The translations under genes were made by a program, and so were the position numbers. Positions 1 to 8,477 of a DNA stretch of 64,000 bases are shown one piece after another. How positions within the stretch are numbered: position 1 is the stretch's first letter; each line of letters starts with the position of its first letter. The stretch is from Nocardioides cavernae (GTDB taxonomy: Bacteria > Actinomycetota > Actinomycetes > Propionibacteriales > Nocardioidaceae): NCBI RefSeq assembly GCF_013410035.1, contig NZ_JACCBW010000002.1, positions 992,001-1,056,000 of the forward strand, given 5' to 3'. The notes beneath the pieces are model-generated. The model did no database searches. It was not told where the DNA came from and saw nothing but the letters and a program-made list of their open reading frames with translations.

Positions 1-421
1 TGGCGTCCTTGTTCTCGAACGGGGTCTGCTCGCTGACGACCATGCCCTGCGACTCGTACCAGGCCTCGACCGCGTCGTAGGTCTGGTCCGGGTCGAGGCC
101 CGAGACCTCCTCGCCGGCGACGATCGAGAGCACCGTGCCGGTGTAGGCGACGTAGCCGTCCACCTCGCCCTCGCGCAGGGCGTCGTCGAGGTCCTCGGCG
201 GGACCGACGCCCTTGCGCAGGTTGACCGTGTAGCCGTTGACGGCGAGGGCCTGTCGCCACAGCTCGCCGAGCACCAGCGCCTCGGGAAACTCCTGGGTGC
301 CGATGGTGATGCGCAGCGTCGCCCCCTGGGGCTGCTGCGAGGCGTCGCGCTCGGTGTTCTCGCCGCAGGCGCCGAGCAGCAGCGTGGCACCGGCGACCGC
401 CACGAGCACCGCGCGGCGCAT
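1..421 (-). CDS. Osmoprotectant (glycine betaine/choline-type) ABC substrate-binding lipoprotein, C-terminus cut by window edge
   Basis: The 140 visible codons begin with a signal peptide ending in the lipobox LLLGAC, so the product should be a lipid-anchored extracellular solute-binding protein. After the lipobox the sequence reads ITIGTQEFPEALVLGELW, then a GYTVNLRKGVG segment, then EVDGYVAYTGT. This pattern is typical of the ProX/OpuBC/OsmF family that binds quaternary-ammonium osmoprotectants. The ATG at 421 lies 5 bases after the stop of the BCCT transporter gene, so the two are probably co-transcribed. No ABC permease or ATPase is visible, and any partners would lie beyond the left edge. 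The family call is from motifs only; the exact ligand is not determinable. Confidence 0.8.
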   Translation of the reverse strand, partial: MRRAVLVAVAGATLLLGACGENTERDASQQPQGATLRITIGTQEFPEALVLGELWRQALAVNGYTVNLRKGVGPAEDLDDALREGEVDGYVAYTGTVLSIVAGEEVSGLDPDQTYDAVEAWYESQGMVVSEQTPFENKDA

Positions 422-426
422 CCGGG

Positions 427-1992
427 TCACGAGGAGCCCCCGGACCGGGCGCCCTGCTGGGACCTGTCCCGCGGGCGTACGTCCGGCTCCGGAGCGCCGC
501 CGGTCTCCTCGCGCAGCGCCTTGATCCAGCACCAGGCGACACCGACGAGCACGAACGTGAAGGGCACCGAGCCGAGCACCGCCGCCTGCTGGAGCGCGGT
601 GAGCCCACCGACGAGCAGCATCGCGCACGCGATGCCGCCCATGAGCAGGCCGAGCACCACGACGACGAACCTGGAGGGGTTGATCGAGCCGCGCGAGGCC
701 ATGGTGGCCATCACGACCGAGGCGGCGTCCGCGCCGCTGATGAAGAACAGGGCGATGAGGACGATGCACAGACCGGTGCTGATGACCGGCAGCGGCAGCA
801 CGTCGAGGGCCGTGAACAGCGACAGCTCGGGGGTGGAGAGGGAGCCGACGATGTCCGCCTTGCCCGAGCGCTGCAGCTCGATGCCCGTGCCGCCGACGAT
901 CGCGAACCAGAGGAAGCCGAAGCCGGTCGGGGCCGCCGCCACCCCGATGACGAACTCGCGGATCGTCCGGCCGCGGGAGATCCGGGCGACGAACATCCCG
1001 ACGAAGGGCGCCCACGAGACCCACCAGGCCCAGTAGAAGATCGTCCAGCCCGCCATCCACTGCTCGTCGCCGACGCCGGTCTGCAGCGACATCGGCAGCA
1101 CCTGCAGGACGTAGTTGCCGATCGACTCGATGCCCTGGGAGATCACCAGCACCGTCGACCCGCCGACGACGAGGAAGAAGAGGAACAGCCCGATGGTGGC
1201 GAAGGCGCCGAGGTTGGCGAGGAAGTTGATGCCCTTCTCCACCCCGGACGTCGCCGACACCACGAAGAGCAGCGTGACCACGACGATGATCGTGACCGCG
1301 ACGGCGTTGGACTTGGGCACGTCGAGGAGGTAGTTGAGCCCGCTGTTGAGCTGCAGCCCGTTGAGGCCGAGCGCGGTGGCCGTGCCGAACAGCGTCGCCA
1401 CGATGGCCAACGCGTCGATGAGCCGGCCGACCGGGCGGTTGGACGCGTCGGGGCCGAGGACCGGCGTGAAGGTCGAGCTGACCAGGACGGGCAACCCCCT
1501 GCGGAAGCTGAAGTAGGCCATCGCGCCGCCCATGACGGCGTACATCGCCCAGCCGTTGAAGCCCCAGTGGAAGTAGGTGTAGCGCAGTGCCACCAGCGCG
1601 GCCGCCTCCGACTCCGGCTCGGCGAGGCCGTGCGGCGGGGAGGTCCAGTGCGAGACGGGCTCGGTGATGCCGTAGAACAGCAGCCCGGCCCCGAGCCCGG
1701 CGGCGAACATCATCGAGACCCACGAGAACGTGCCGAACTCGGGCCGGGAGTCGTCGGGGCCGAGCCGCAGCCGGCCCCACGGGTGCAGCACCAGGAAGAT
1801 GCACAGCACCAGCACCGAGAACGCGATCAGCACGAACACCCAGCCGAAGTTGCCGATCACCCAGCCGAGGGCGGTGCCCATCACCGAGCCCAGGCTGGCG
1901 GGGCCGAGCAGCCCCCAGCCGACGAAGGCGGCGATCAGGAGGGCGGAGCCCCAGAAGACCACGGGGTCGACGTCCTTGAGGGTGCGCTTCAC
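427..1992 (-). CDS. BCCT-family betaine/carnitine/choline transporter
   Basis: A 521-residue integral membrane protein of the usual BCCT length with about 12 hydrophobic segments. It carries the BCCT hallmarks: FAAGLGAGLLFYGITEP near residue 95-112 and the tryptophan-rich WTIFYWAWWVSWAPFVGMF near 315-335, followed by ARISRGRTIREFV. Members take up glycine betaine, choline or carnitine with Na+ or H+, often as an osmotic-stress response. The GTG at 1992 was chosen because GGGAG lies 6 nt before it and the protein then begins close to the first membrane segment. A longer upstream reading frame to 2076 would cover the predicted promoter. It heads a two-gene operon with the binding lipoprotein downstream, which supports osmoprotectant uptake. 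Confidence 0.88.
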   Translation of the reverse strand: MKRTLKDVDPVVFWGSALLIAAFVGWGLLGPASLGSVMGTALGWVIGNFGWVFVLIAFSVLVLCIFLVLHPWGRLRLGPDDSRPEFGTFSWVSMMFAAGLGAGLLFYGITEPVSHWTSPPHGLAEPESEAAALVALRYTYFHWGFNGWAMYAVMGGAMAYFSFRRGLPVLVSSTFTPVLGPDASNRPVGRLIDALAIVATLFGTATALGLNGLQLNSGLNYLLDVPKSNAVAVTIIVVVTLLFVVSATSGVEKGINFLANLGAFATIGLFLFFLVVGGSTVLVISQGIESIGNYVLQVLPMSLQTGVGDEQWMAGWTIFYWAWWVSWAPFVGMFVARISRGRTIREFVIGVAAAPTGFGFLWFAIVGGTGIELQRSGKADIVGSLSTPELSLFTALDVLPLPVISTGLCIVLIALFFISGADAASVVMATMASRGSINPSRFVVVVLGLLMGGIACAMLLVGGLTALQQAAVLGSVPFTFVLVGVAWCWIKALREETGGAPEPDVRPRDRSQQGARSGGSS

Positions 1993-2038
1993 GTGGTCTC
2001 CCGCCCGCTGCACGGGCGACGACTCACCCGAGGTCGAT

Positions 2039-2070
2039 CCACGATCGTGGCGTGCGGGCCACCCTGTCAA
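2039..2070 (-). promoter_or_regulatory. Predicted promoter with palindromic operator for the BCCT operon
   Basis: On the minus strand a perfect TTGACA (plus 2065-2070) is followed after 18 nt by GATCGT (plus 2041-2046). The 12-bp perfect palindrome CCACGATCGTGG (2039-2050) covers this -10 element, so a dimeric repressor bound there could block transcription. The regulator is not identified. Confidence 0.5.
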
Positions 2071-2091
2071 CGGCATTGGACCGTTTGTACA

Positions 2092-5000
2092 TCACTTTTC
2101 ACCAGTTTGGGACGGCTCCACGGGGTCGACCCAGATCGGCGAGGACCAGGCCATCTCGCCGTCCACCTGGAACACGCGGGCGTAGTAGAACGCCGCCGTG
2201 GGCCGCTGAGGCGCGGGGTCCGACCACGTCAGGTCGAGCGAGGTCGAGCCCAGCGACGACAGCCCGCCGATGCCCGGCTGCAGGCGCAGGTGCCCGGGCC
2301 CGTCGCCGGGGACGTCGTGGAGCGGCGTCTCCCGCAGGTCCGACAGCGTCACCTCCAGCCGTCGCTCCCCGACCTCGACGACGACCACGGCGTCGGGTGG
2401 CCCGACGACGGTGACCTCCACGCCCCCGCGCTGCGAGCCGTAGGGCTCGCCGAAGCTGGCCGTGGTGCACGCCCAGCCGACCGAGGTCTCGCCGACCTCG
2501 ACGACCTCCGGGCTCCAGAACGGCGCCTGCACGACGCGGCCGCCGCGCACCTCGAGGGTGCCGTCCCACGCGGTGGTCCGGTCGCTGCCGCCCCACTCGA
2601 CGCGGACCGGGACCGCCACCTCGCCCTCGGCCACGTCGTGCCCGTCCACGGCGTGGACGACCACGCCGTCGCGGAGGATGTCGACGCGGGCGAGGTCGGC
2701 GTAGCCCTCGGCGTGGATCGACAGCGTGACGGGACCGTCGACGGTGACCTCCTCGCCCATGAGCGCGTCGTCCAGCCGTACGTCGAGCAGCACGTCGCGT
2801 GTCGTGGCCGCGAAGGTCCGGCGCGCGTGGAGGGCCTCGAAGACCGAGGCCCGGTCGAGTGACTCGGCGAACGCGCCGACGTAGCTGGCACCGTGGCCGT
2901 GGTCGGAGGAGGCGATGAAGCCGAAGCGGTGCCCGCGGTGCAGGCCGTCGAGGACGAACGTGCCCTCCTCGGTGGCGTCGCTGTACTGGCGGAACGCACC
3001 GAGTGCCTCGTAGTTGCCGCGGCAGGCCTGGAAGATCTCGACGAGCCGGCTGTAGTCGGGGTGGTGGTAGTCCCAGTCGTTGTGGACCATCGCCGAGCCC
3101 GGGTGGTGCGGGATGGTGATGGCGGGGAAGTCGGGGTGCTGCTCCATCCGCTCCCAGAGTCCGGCCGGGTCGGTCGTGCCCTCCGCGAACGCGGAGAAGA
3201 TGGGGGCTCCGCGGGCGACGTCGCCGAAGATGACGTTCTGGTGACCGGTGTCCGCAGAGGTCCACTCGAAGCCGTAGAGCGGCACGAAGCGGTCGTCGAC
3301 CTTGAAGAGGTCCGCGATCTTCTGGATCGACCACCACTGGTGGTCCGAGGAGTTCTCCGAGTGGTCGGTGACCGCCCAGAAGTCGTACTCGCAGACGTCC
3401 CACGCGTAGCGGTAGAAGTCCTCGAGCGAGGGCTCGTCGCCGGCGGTGCAGCGGCTGACCAGCGAGTGGCGGTGCAGGTCGCCCCAGTAGAGCTGGTAGG
3501 TCCGGTCGCCGGAGGTGACCGTGTAGCGCTCACGGCGCCCACCGCGGGCGGTCGGCTCGGCCCAGCGGCGTGCGTCCGCGCGCTCGCCGGCGTGGACGCG
3601 GGTGGTGCGAGATCCCGACGGCGCGGGTGCGCTCGCGGCGCCGGCCGACGCCGTACGGCCGAGCACGACGGTGCCGATGCCGTGCACGCCGTGCCAGACG
3701 ACGGACCCGTGGTGCTCGTGGAGGTAGGGGCACTCGCGCCCGCCGAAGCCCTCGGTCCAGTCGAGCGCGACCTGCAGCCGCTCGTCGGTCTGCGCCGCGA
3801 CGACGACCTGCGAGCCGGGGCCGGCCGCGGCGGAGACCTCCTCGAGGGTGCCGTCGGTGCCGCTGAACGTGGTCGGCGGCAACCAGCCCCCGGGGCCGAG
3901 GGCCTGCGCCGCGACCTCCCAGTAGTAGGTCATCAGCGGCAGCCGCCGGTGGATGCGGTAGGCGACGACGAGCCCGCCGTCCTCGGTCGCGACGAGCTTG
4001 GGCAGCCCCGCCGGGACCACGTCGAGCGTGGGGGACAGCTCGCCGGGTGCGTCCAGGATGCCGTGCTCGGTGACCGCCACGACCCGGATGGAGGCAGAGA
4101 CGTCGGGCAGGAGCTCGGGCGGCACGTTCTCGCTGCCGGGGCGCATCCCCTCGACCACGGCGGGGGCGGCGCCGACCTCGGCCAGCGGGCGCAGCTTGGT
4201 GGGGCCGCTCCCGCCGTGGCCGACGACCGTGATCAGGTCGAACGCGCACCACAGCTGCTGGTCGCGGGTGACGGCGAGGTGCGGGTGGAGGGCGTAGTCG
4301 CTGCCGGACGTGAGCCGCTGCGGGTCGCCGAGGTCACCGTCCGCCGTGCGACGCCGCACGACGACGCGGTAGGCGCCGTCGGCGTACTCCGACCACGCGT
4401 ACGCCGTCGCGCCGTCGGCGAACGCGGCCACGCTCGGGTCCCACACGTTGGCCTCGACGCCGCTGCTGACCCGGGTGGTGTTGCCCCAGCCGCCGGTCGG
4501 GGACCAGCGGCGCGCGAAGATCGCGAAGCGGTCCTCGTGACGGGCCTGCCAGCAGACCTCGAGGCCGCCACCGGGGAGCGCGACCGCCTCCTGGTTGAAG
4601 GCCGGGTGCCCGCCCTCGGTGACGGGTTCCGGTGCCGTCCACTCCTCGCCGGTCCAGCGCACGCCCCAGACCGCGACGTCGCCGTCGTCGCGCCGGCCGA
4701 ACAGCACCCAGACGACGCCCTCGGTGGTGATGACCGCGGTGGGGCGGTAGACGTCGGCGAGATCGCCGGACACCACGGTGGATCCACCGGAGCGGACCTG
4801 CTCGCCGAGGGCGACGTGGACCTGCTCGCCCCGGTCGGGCACCCACTCGGTCCACGCGACGACCTGCGTGCCGTCGGGGCCGACCGCGACCGTGGGGCGA
4901 GCCGCGTCGTGCGCACCGGGCAGGGCGTCGACCCCGGCGCGGGCGTGGCCGTCGTGCCGGGGCGCCTGGTCCAGCACGGCGTGGGCGGTCGCGATCATCT

Positions 5001-5244
5001 CGGCGACCCGCCCCTTGCCCTCGTCGACCCACATGAAGCGCAGCGGGTCGGGGTCGAGCACCTCCTCCACGGCCCGCACGTCGAGGCGGGCGTTGATCGC
5101 CTCGGACATGCGGCGGTTGAAGGCCAGCACGAGGTCGAGGTCGGCACGCTGCTGCGCGGTGTAGTCGCCCCGGTGGTGGTCGGGACCACCGCAGACGTGG
5201 GCGTGGGAGTGGGCGTGCGAGTGGCCATGGTCGTGACCGTGCAT
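2092..5244 (-). CDS. DUF3604-like PHP-domain protein with His-rich N-terminus
   Basis: 1050 residues. The first 25 residues are a dense histidine cluster (HGHDHGHSHAHSHAH, then a Cys and more His), which looks like a metal-binding tail. Residues about 60-520 contain repeated strands with a W-x-E/A pattern about every 50 residues, resembling a beta-propeller. Residues about 590-870 carry PHP-like metal-site motifs: YWGDLHRHS, AVTDHSENS, ITIPHHPG and IASSDHGHG, which match DUF3604-type proteins. The C-terminus looks like beta-sandwich. No signal peptide is evident, so it is probably cytoplasmic. PHP domains are metal-dependent phosphoesterases, but the substrate here is unknown. The ATG at 5244 is preferred over a TTG at 5253 because a TAGGTT hexamer lies 7 nt upstream. 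Confidence 0.75.
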   Translation of the reverse strand: MHGHDHGHSHAHSHAHVCGGPDHHRGDYTAQQRADLDLVLAFNRRMSEAINARLDVRAVEEVLDPDPLRFMWVDEGKGRVAEMIATAHAVLDQAPRHDGHARAGVDALPGAHDAARPTVAVGPDGTQVVAWTEWVPDRGEQVHVALGEQVRSGGSTVVSGDLADVYRPTAVITTEGVVWVLFGRRDDGDVAVWGVRWTGEEWTAPEPVTEGGHPAFNQEAVALPGGGLEVCWQARHEDRFAIFARRWSPTGGWGNTTRVSSGVEANVWDPSVAAFADGATAYAWSEYADGAYRVVVRRRTADGDLGDPQRLTSGSDYALHPHLAVTRDQQLWCAFDLITVVGHGGSGPTKLRPLAEVGAAPAVVEGMRPGSENVPPELLPDVSASIRVVAVTEHGILDAPGELSPTLDVVPAGLPKLVATEDGGLVVAYRIHRRLPLMTYYWEVAAQALGPGGWLPPTTFSGTDGTLEEVSAAAGPGSQVVVAAQTDERLQVALDWTEGFGGRECPYLHEHHGSVVWHGVHGIGTVVLGRTASAGAASAPAPSGSRTTRVHAGERADARRWAEPTARGGRRERYTVTSGDRTYQLYWGDLHRHSLVSRCTAGDEPSLEDFYRYAWDVCEYDFWAVTDHSENSSDHQWWSIQKIADLFKVDDRFVPLYGFEWTSADTGHQNVIFGDVARGAPIFSAFAEGTTDPAGLWERMEQHPDFPAITIPHHPGSAMVHNDWDYHHPDYSRLVEIFQACRGNYEALGAFRQYSDATEEGTFVLDGLHRGHRFGFIASSDHGHGASYVGAFAESLDRASVFEALHARRTFAATTRDVLLDVRLDDALMGEEVTVDGPVTLSIHAEGYADLARVDILRDGVVVHAVDGHDVAEGEVAVPVRVEWGGSDRTTAWDGTLEVRGGRVVQAPFWSPEVVEVGETSVGWACTTASFGEPYGSQRGGVEVTVVGPPDAVVVVEVGERRLEVTLSDLRETPLHDVPGDGPGHLRLQPGIGGLSSLGSTSLDLTWSDPAPQRPTAAFYYARVFQVDGEMAWSSPIWVDPVEPSQTGEK

Positions 5245-5251
5245 GCCCGAC

Positions 5252-5257
5252 AACCTA
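5252..5257 (-). promoter_or_regulatory. -10 element of a leaderless promoter for the PHP-domain gene
   Basis: TAGGTT on the minus strand lies 7 nt before the ATG at 5244, so transcription should start at or next to the start codon. Confidence 0.5.
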
Positions 5258-5295
5258 GCCAGCCGGCGGCGGCCTGACGACCAGCCGACGCAGCG

Positions 5296-6540
5296 TCACG
5301 AGTCCACCCGGTCGGCCCCCAGGCGCCAGGACGGCGAGGTCCGTCGGAGGTACGCCCACGACGCGCGGGCGAGCGCGGGGTGCCGGTCCGCGTGGTGCAG
5401 CGCCCGCTTGCGCAGCCAGAACGCTCCCGCGCGGACCTCGCTCGCCAGCACCTCGGCGGCGTCGGGCAGGCGACCCTCCGCCTCGACGAACGCCGCGCGG
5501 TAGCGCTTGAACAGCCGGCCGTGGTCGAGCGCGAGCGACTCGAGCGCGGCCCGGGTCGCCGCGAGGAGCTCGGCGTCGTCGTGCTCGTCCAGGTCGCGCC
5601 CGGTGGGGGCAGGTCCGGAGGGGACGAGGTCGGCGAGGTCACCGTGGACGGTGGTCCCGCGGTGCTCGAGCTCGGCGACGAGCCGCTCACCGTGCTGCCG
5701 TGCCCACCCGAGGTGCCGCGCGGGCAGCTCCAGCGGCCGGTCGGTCGAGCCGGCGAGCCGGGAGCGGATGCCCGCCTCGATGACGAAGCGGTGCTGAGCG
5801 GTGTTGAGCCGCCCCGCCACCGCGGCGTTGAGCCGGCGCACCACCTCGAGCTCTGCGGCGCCGAGCGACACGTTGCGCAGAGCCCGCTGCTCGCCGGGCC
5901 ACCCGTCCGACCACCCGGCGGGCAGGCACGCCGCCTCGGCGAAGCGGTCCAGCAGCAGGGTCGAGGGCGCCCCGCGGGGTGGCACGGTGACGACCCGGAC
6001 GCGCTCGGGCGGCACGACGGCTGCCCAGGTGTCGATCACCCGCAGGAGGTCGTGGCGCCAGTGGAAGGAGACGCCCTCGCTGGGCGCGGCACCGTCCTCG
6101 CCGCGCACCGACGCCACGAAGTCCGCCCACGTGCAGCTGCCGCCGTTGACGATCGTCTGCTGCCAGGAGGAGACGAGGGTGCGCGCCATGTCACGGGCGC
6201 CGACGACGACGAAGACCCGGTGACCGTCGAGCGCGCGGACGAGGCGCCGCGCCTGGCGCGGCCGGGCGAGCGAGAGCTCCTCCTCCGACACCACGACCGC
6301 CGGCCCGTCGTGGGCGTCGACGAGGGCGACCAGCCGCCCGAGCGCACCGGCGGCCTCGCCCCGCCGCTCGCCGCCGACGCGCTGGCCCAGCAGGTCGTAC
6401 GCCGCGAGTCGCTGGGCGCGATGCCCTCCCGGGAACAGGACTCCCCGGGCCGCGAGGTCGTCAGCCCTCGCCCCGAGTGCGGCCTGGATGGTGGTGGTGC
6501 CGGTCTTGTAGAGGCCGACGTGGAGGAAGACGTCCGACAT
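5296..6540 (-). CDS. Sulfotransferase-like P-loop protein
   Basis: 414 residues. The N-terminus VFLHVGLYKTGTTTIQAAL contains the 5'-phosphosulfate-binding loop KTGTT of PAPS-dependent sulfotransferases. Residues about 100-125 (VFVVVGARDMARTLVSSWQQ) correspond to the 3'-phosphate-binding Arg/Ser region. The enzyme would transfer sulfate from PAPS to a carbohydrate, lipid or peptide acceptor; the acceptor cannot be inferred. The C-terminal third is charged and resembles no specific family that I recognise. It stands alone, divergent from mutA. The ATG at 6540 is supported by TAGCGT 6 nt upstream. Confidence 0.75.
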   Translation of the reverse strand: MSDVFLHVGLYKTGTTTIQAALGARADDLAARGVLFPGGHRAQRLAAYDLLGQRVGGERRGEAAGALGRLVALVDAHDGPAVVVSEEELSLARPRQARRLVRALDGHRVFVVVGARDMARTLVSSWQQTIVNGGSCTWADFVASVRGEDGAAPSEGVSFHWRHDLLRVIDTWAAVVPPERVRVVTVPPRGAPSTLLLDRFAEAACLPAGWSDGWPGEQRALRNVSLGAAELEVVRRLNAAVAGRLNTAQHRFVIEAGIRSRLAGSTDRPLELPARHLGWARQHGERLVAELEHRGTTVHGDLADLVPSGPAPTGRDLDEHDDAELLAATRAALESLALDHGRLFKRYRAAFVEAEGRLPDAAEVLASEVRAGAFWLRKRALHHADRHPALARASWAYLRRTSPSWRLGADRVDS

Positions 6541-6546
6541 GCCGCG

Positions 6547-6552
6547 ACGCTA
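6547..6552 (-). promoter_or_regulatory. -10 element of a leaderless promoter for the sulfotransferase gene
   Basis: TAGCGT on the minus strand lies 6 nt before the ATG at 6540. Confidence 0.5.
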
Positions 6553-6655
6553 GGTTTCCGGGCCCGCCCGGGGGATGGGTCTGGAGACCCGCAGGACCGG
6601 GACGTGGGTGACCTATCCCATACCCCACGGCGGTGACCAGCGCCACGTCCCGCCC

Positions 6656-6661
6656 TATTGT
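6656..6661 (+). promoter_or_regulatory. -10 element of a leaderless promoter for mutA
   Basis: TATTGT lies 7 nt before the ATG at 6669. GGTGAC at 6632-6637, 18 nt upstream, is a possible -35. Confidence 0.55.
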
Positions 6662-6668
6662 GCGGCGT

Positions 6669-8477
6669 ATGACGGACGTCGAAGGTGGCCTGGACGAACC
6701 CGTGGAGCTGCAGCCCGCCGAGGGCCAGCTCGAGCTCGTCGGCGCCGACGACACCTACGACGCGGCGGCCTGGGAGGCCGCCGCCGCGGCGGTGCTGCGC
6801 AAGGCGCGCAGGCTCCCCGACGACGCCCCCGACTCCGACGTGTGGGGCGTGCTGACCCGCACCACGCTCGACGGCATCGAGGTCGCCCCGATCGGCCAGC
6901 CCGCGGACCTCGAGGGCCTCACGACCTCGGGTCGCCCGACGCGGGCCGGTGCGTGGGACGTACGCACGCAGGTCGAGGTCGTCGACGACAGGGCCGCCAA
7001 CGAGGCGGTCCTCCAGGACCTCGAGAACGGCGCGACGTCGCTGCTGCTGCACGTCGACCCCGAGCGCGACCACGACTGGGCCACCGTGCTCGACGGGGTG
7101 CTGCTCGACCTCGCGCCGGTCGTGCTCGACCGCGCCTCGACCGACCAGGTCGAGGCGTTCGCCGACTTCCTCGAGGGCGTCGAGGGTGCGCTGCACCCCG
7201 GCACGAACCTGTCCCTGGACCTGCAGACCCTGGAGATGCTGTCCCAGCCCGTGCGCGACGACGGCGCCACGGCCCGCGACCTCGTCGCACCTGTCGCACG
7301 CCGTGCCTTCCAGCTCGGCGTCCGCGGCCTGCTGGTCGACGCGACGGCTCTGCACGACGAGGGCGCGAGCGACGCCCAGGAGCTCGGCTGGGCGATCGCG
7401 ACGGGCGTCGCCTACCTCCGGCTCCTCGCCGACGAGGGCTTCGACGTCGAGTCGGCCGCCCGCCTCATCGAGTTCCGGGTGGCCGCCACCGACGAGCAGT
7501 TCCCGACCATCGCCAAGACGCGCGCCGCCCGTCGCCTGTGGGCGCGGGTCCTCGAGGCGTCCGGGGGGACCGGTGAGATGGCCCTCCACGCGGTCACCAG
7601 CCGGCCGATGACCAGCAGGCGCGACCCCTGGGTCAACATGCTGCGCGGCACCGTCGCGGCCTTCGCCGCGGGCGTCGGCGGAGCGGACGCGGTCACCGTC
7701 GTGCCGTTCGACGAGCCGCTCGGCCTGCCGGACGCCTTCGGTCGTCGGATCGCCCGCAACACCTCCTCGCTGCTCATCGAGGAGTCGCACGTCGGCGCCG
7801 TCACCGACCCCGCCGGCGGTGCGTACGCCGTCGAGAGGCTCACCGACGACCTCGCCGTCGCCGGCTGGGCCGAGCTCGGCCGGATCGAGGCGGCCGGGGG
7901 TGCGCTCGCCGACGAGGCCCGCGCCGGGGTGAAGGAGCGGGTGGCGGACGTGCGCGCGGCGCGGGACGCACAGGTCGCCGACCGGTCGCGCCCGCTGACC
8001 GGCGTCTCGGAGTTCCCCGACCTCGCGGAGGTGCTCCCCGAGCGCGAGCAGCGTCCCCACCGCCACGTCCGTCGCTACGGCTGGGCGTTCGAGGACATGC
8101 GGGCCGAGCCCGCCGAGCGGGCCGTCTTCCTCGCGACGATGGGCCCGGTCGCCGCCCACACGGCGCGGGCCACGTTCGCCACCAACCTCCTCGCCGCGGG
8201 CGGGGTGGCGGTGGAGTCGGCCGGTGCCACCGCCGACGTCGCCGCCGTCCTCGCGGCGTACGCCGGCCAGCCCGTCGTCTGCCTCGCCGGCACCGATGCG
8301 GCCTACGCCGAGTGGGGTGCGGACCTCGTCGCTGCGCTCCGCGCGGCAGGGGCGACCCACGTCGTGCTCGCCGGGAAGCCGGGGGAGCGGACCGTCACCG
8401 ACGTCGACGACTCGTGCGCCATGGGGGTCGACGCGCTCGGCTTCCTCGGCCGGATCCGAGAGGAGCTCGCCCGATGA
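6669..8477 (+). CDS. mutA: Methylmalonyl-CoA mutase small (non-catalytic) subunit
   Basis: 602 residues, the usual length of the small subunit of the heterodimeric adenosylcobalamin-dependent mutase. The mutase converts (R)-methylmalonyl-CoA to succinyl-CoA. The N-terminal TIM-barrel-like domain (about 50-430) includes [10 protein letters not shown] and [23 protein letters not shown]. The C-terminal cobalamin-domain remnant (about 470-602) lacks the DxHxxG motif that binds cobalt, as expected for the structural subunit. It heads a three-gene operon with mutB (4-bp overlap) and meaB. The ATG at 6669 is supported by the leaderless -10; no Shine-Dalgarno sequence is visible. Confidence 0.92.
   Translation: MTDVEGGLDEPVELQPAEGQLELVGADDTYDAAAWEAAAAAVLRKARRLPDDAPDSDVWGVLTRTTLDGIEVAPIGQPADLEGLTTSGRPTRAGAWDVRTQVEVVDDRAANEAVLQDLENGATSLLLHVDPERDHDWATVLDGVLLDLAPVVLDRASTDQVEAFADFLEGVEGALHPGTNLSLDLQTLEMLSQPVRDDGATARDLVAPVARRAFQLGVRGLLVDATALHDEGASDAQELGWAIATGVAYLRLLADEGFDVESAARLIEFRVAATDEQFPTIAKTRAARRLWARVLEASGGTGEMALHAVTSRPMTSRRDPWVNMLRGTVAAFAAGVGGADAVTVVPFDEPLGLPDAFGRRIARNTSSLLIEESHVGAVTDPAGGAYAVERLTDDLAVAGWAELGRIEAAGGALADEARAGVKERVADVRAARDAQVADRSRPLTGVSEFPDLAEVLPEREQRPHRHVRRYGWAFEDMRAEPAERAVFLATMGPVAAHTARATFATNLLAAGGVAVESAGATADVAAVLAAYAGQPVVCLAGTDAAYAEWGADLVAALRAAGATHVVLAGKPGERTVTDVDDSCAMGVDALGFLGRIREELAR

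Noticed and set aside
2893..5277. 794-codon open frame on the plus strand opposite the PHP-domain gene
   Set aside because: Its composition is a low-complexity Val/Asp/Gly/Arg shadow typical of the antisense of high-GC coding DNA; the minus strand has clear PHP motifs.
6036..8360. 774-codon minus-strand frame opposite mutA
   Set aside because: Gly/Arg/Asp-rich shadow. mutA on the plus strand is a recognisable full-length protein with a promoter.
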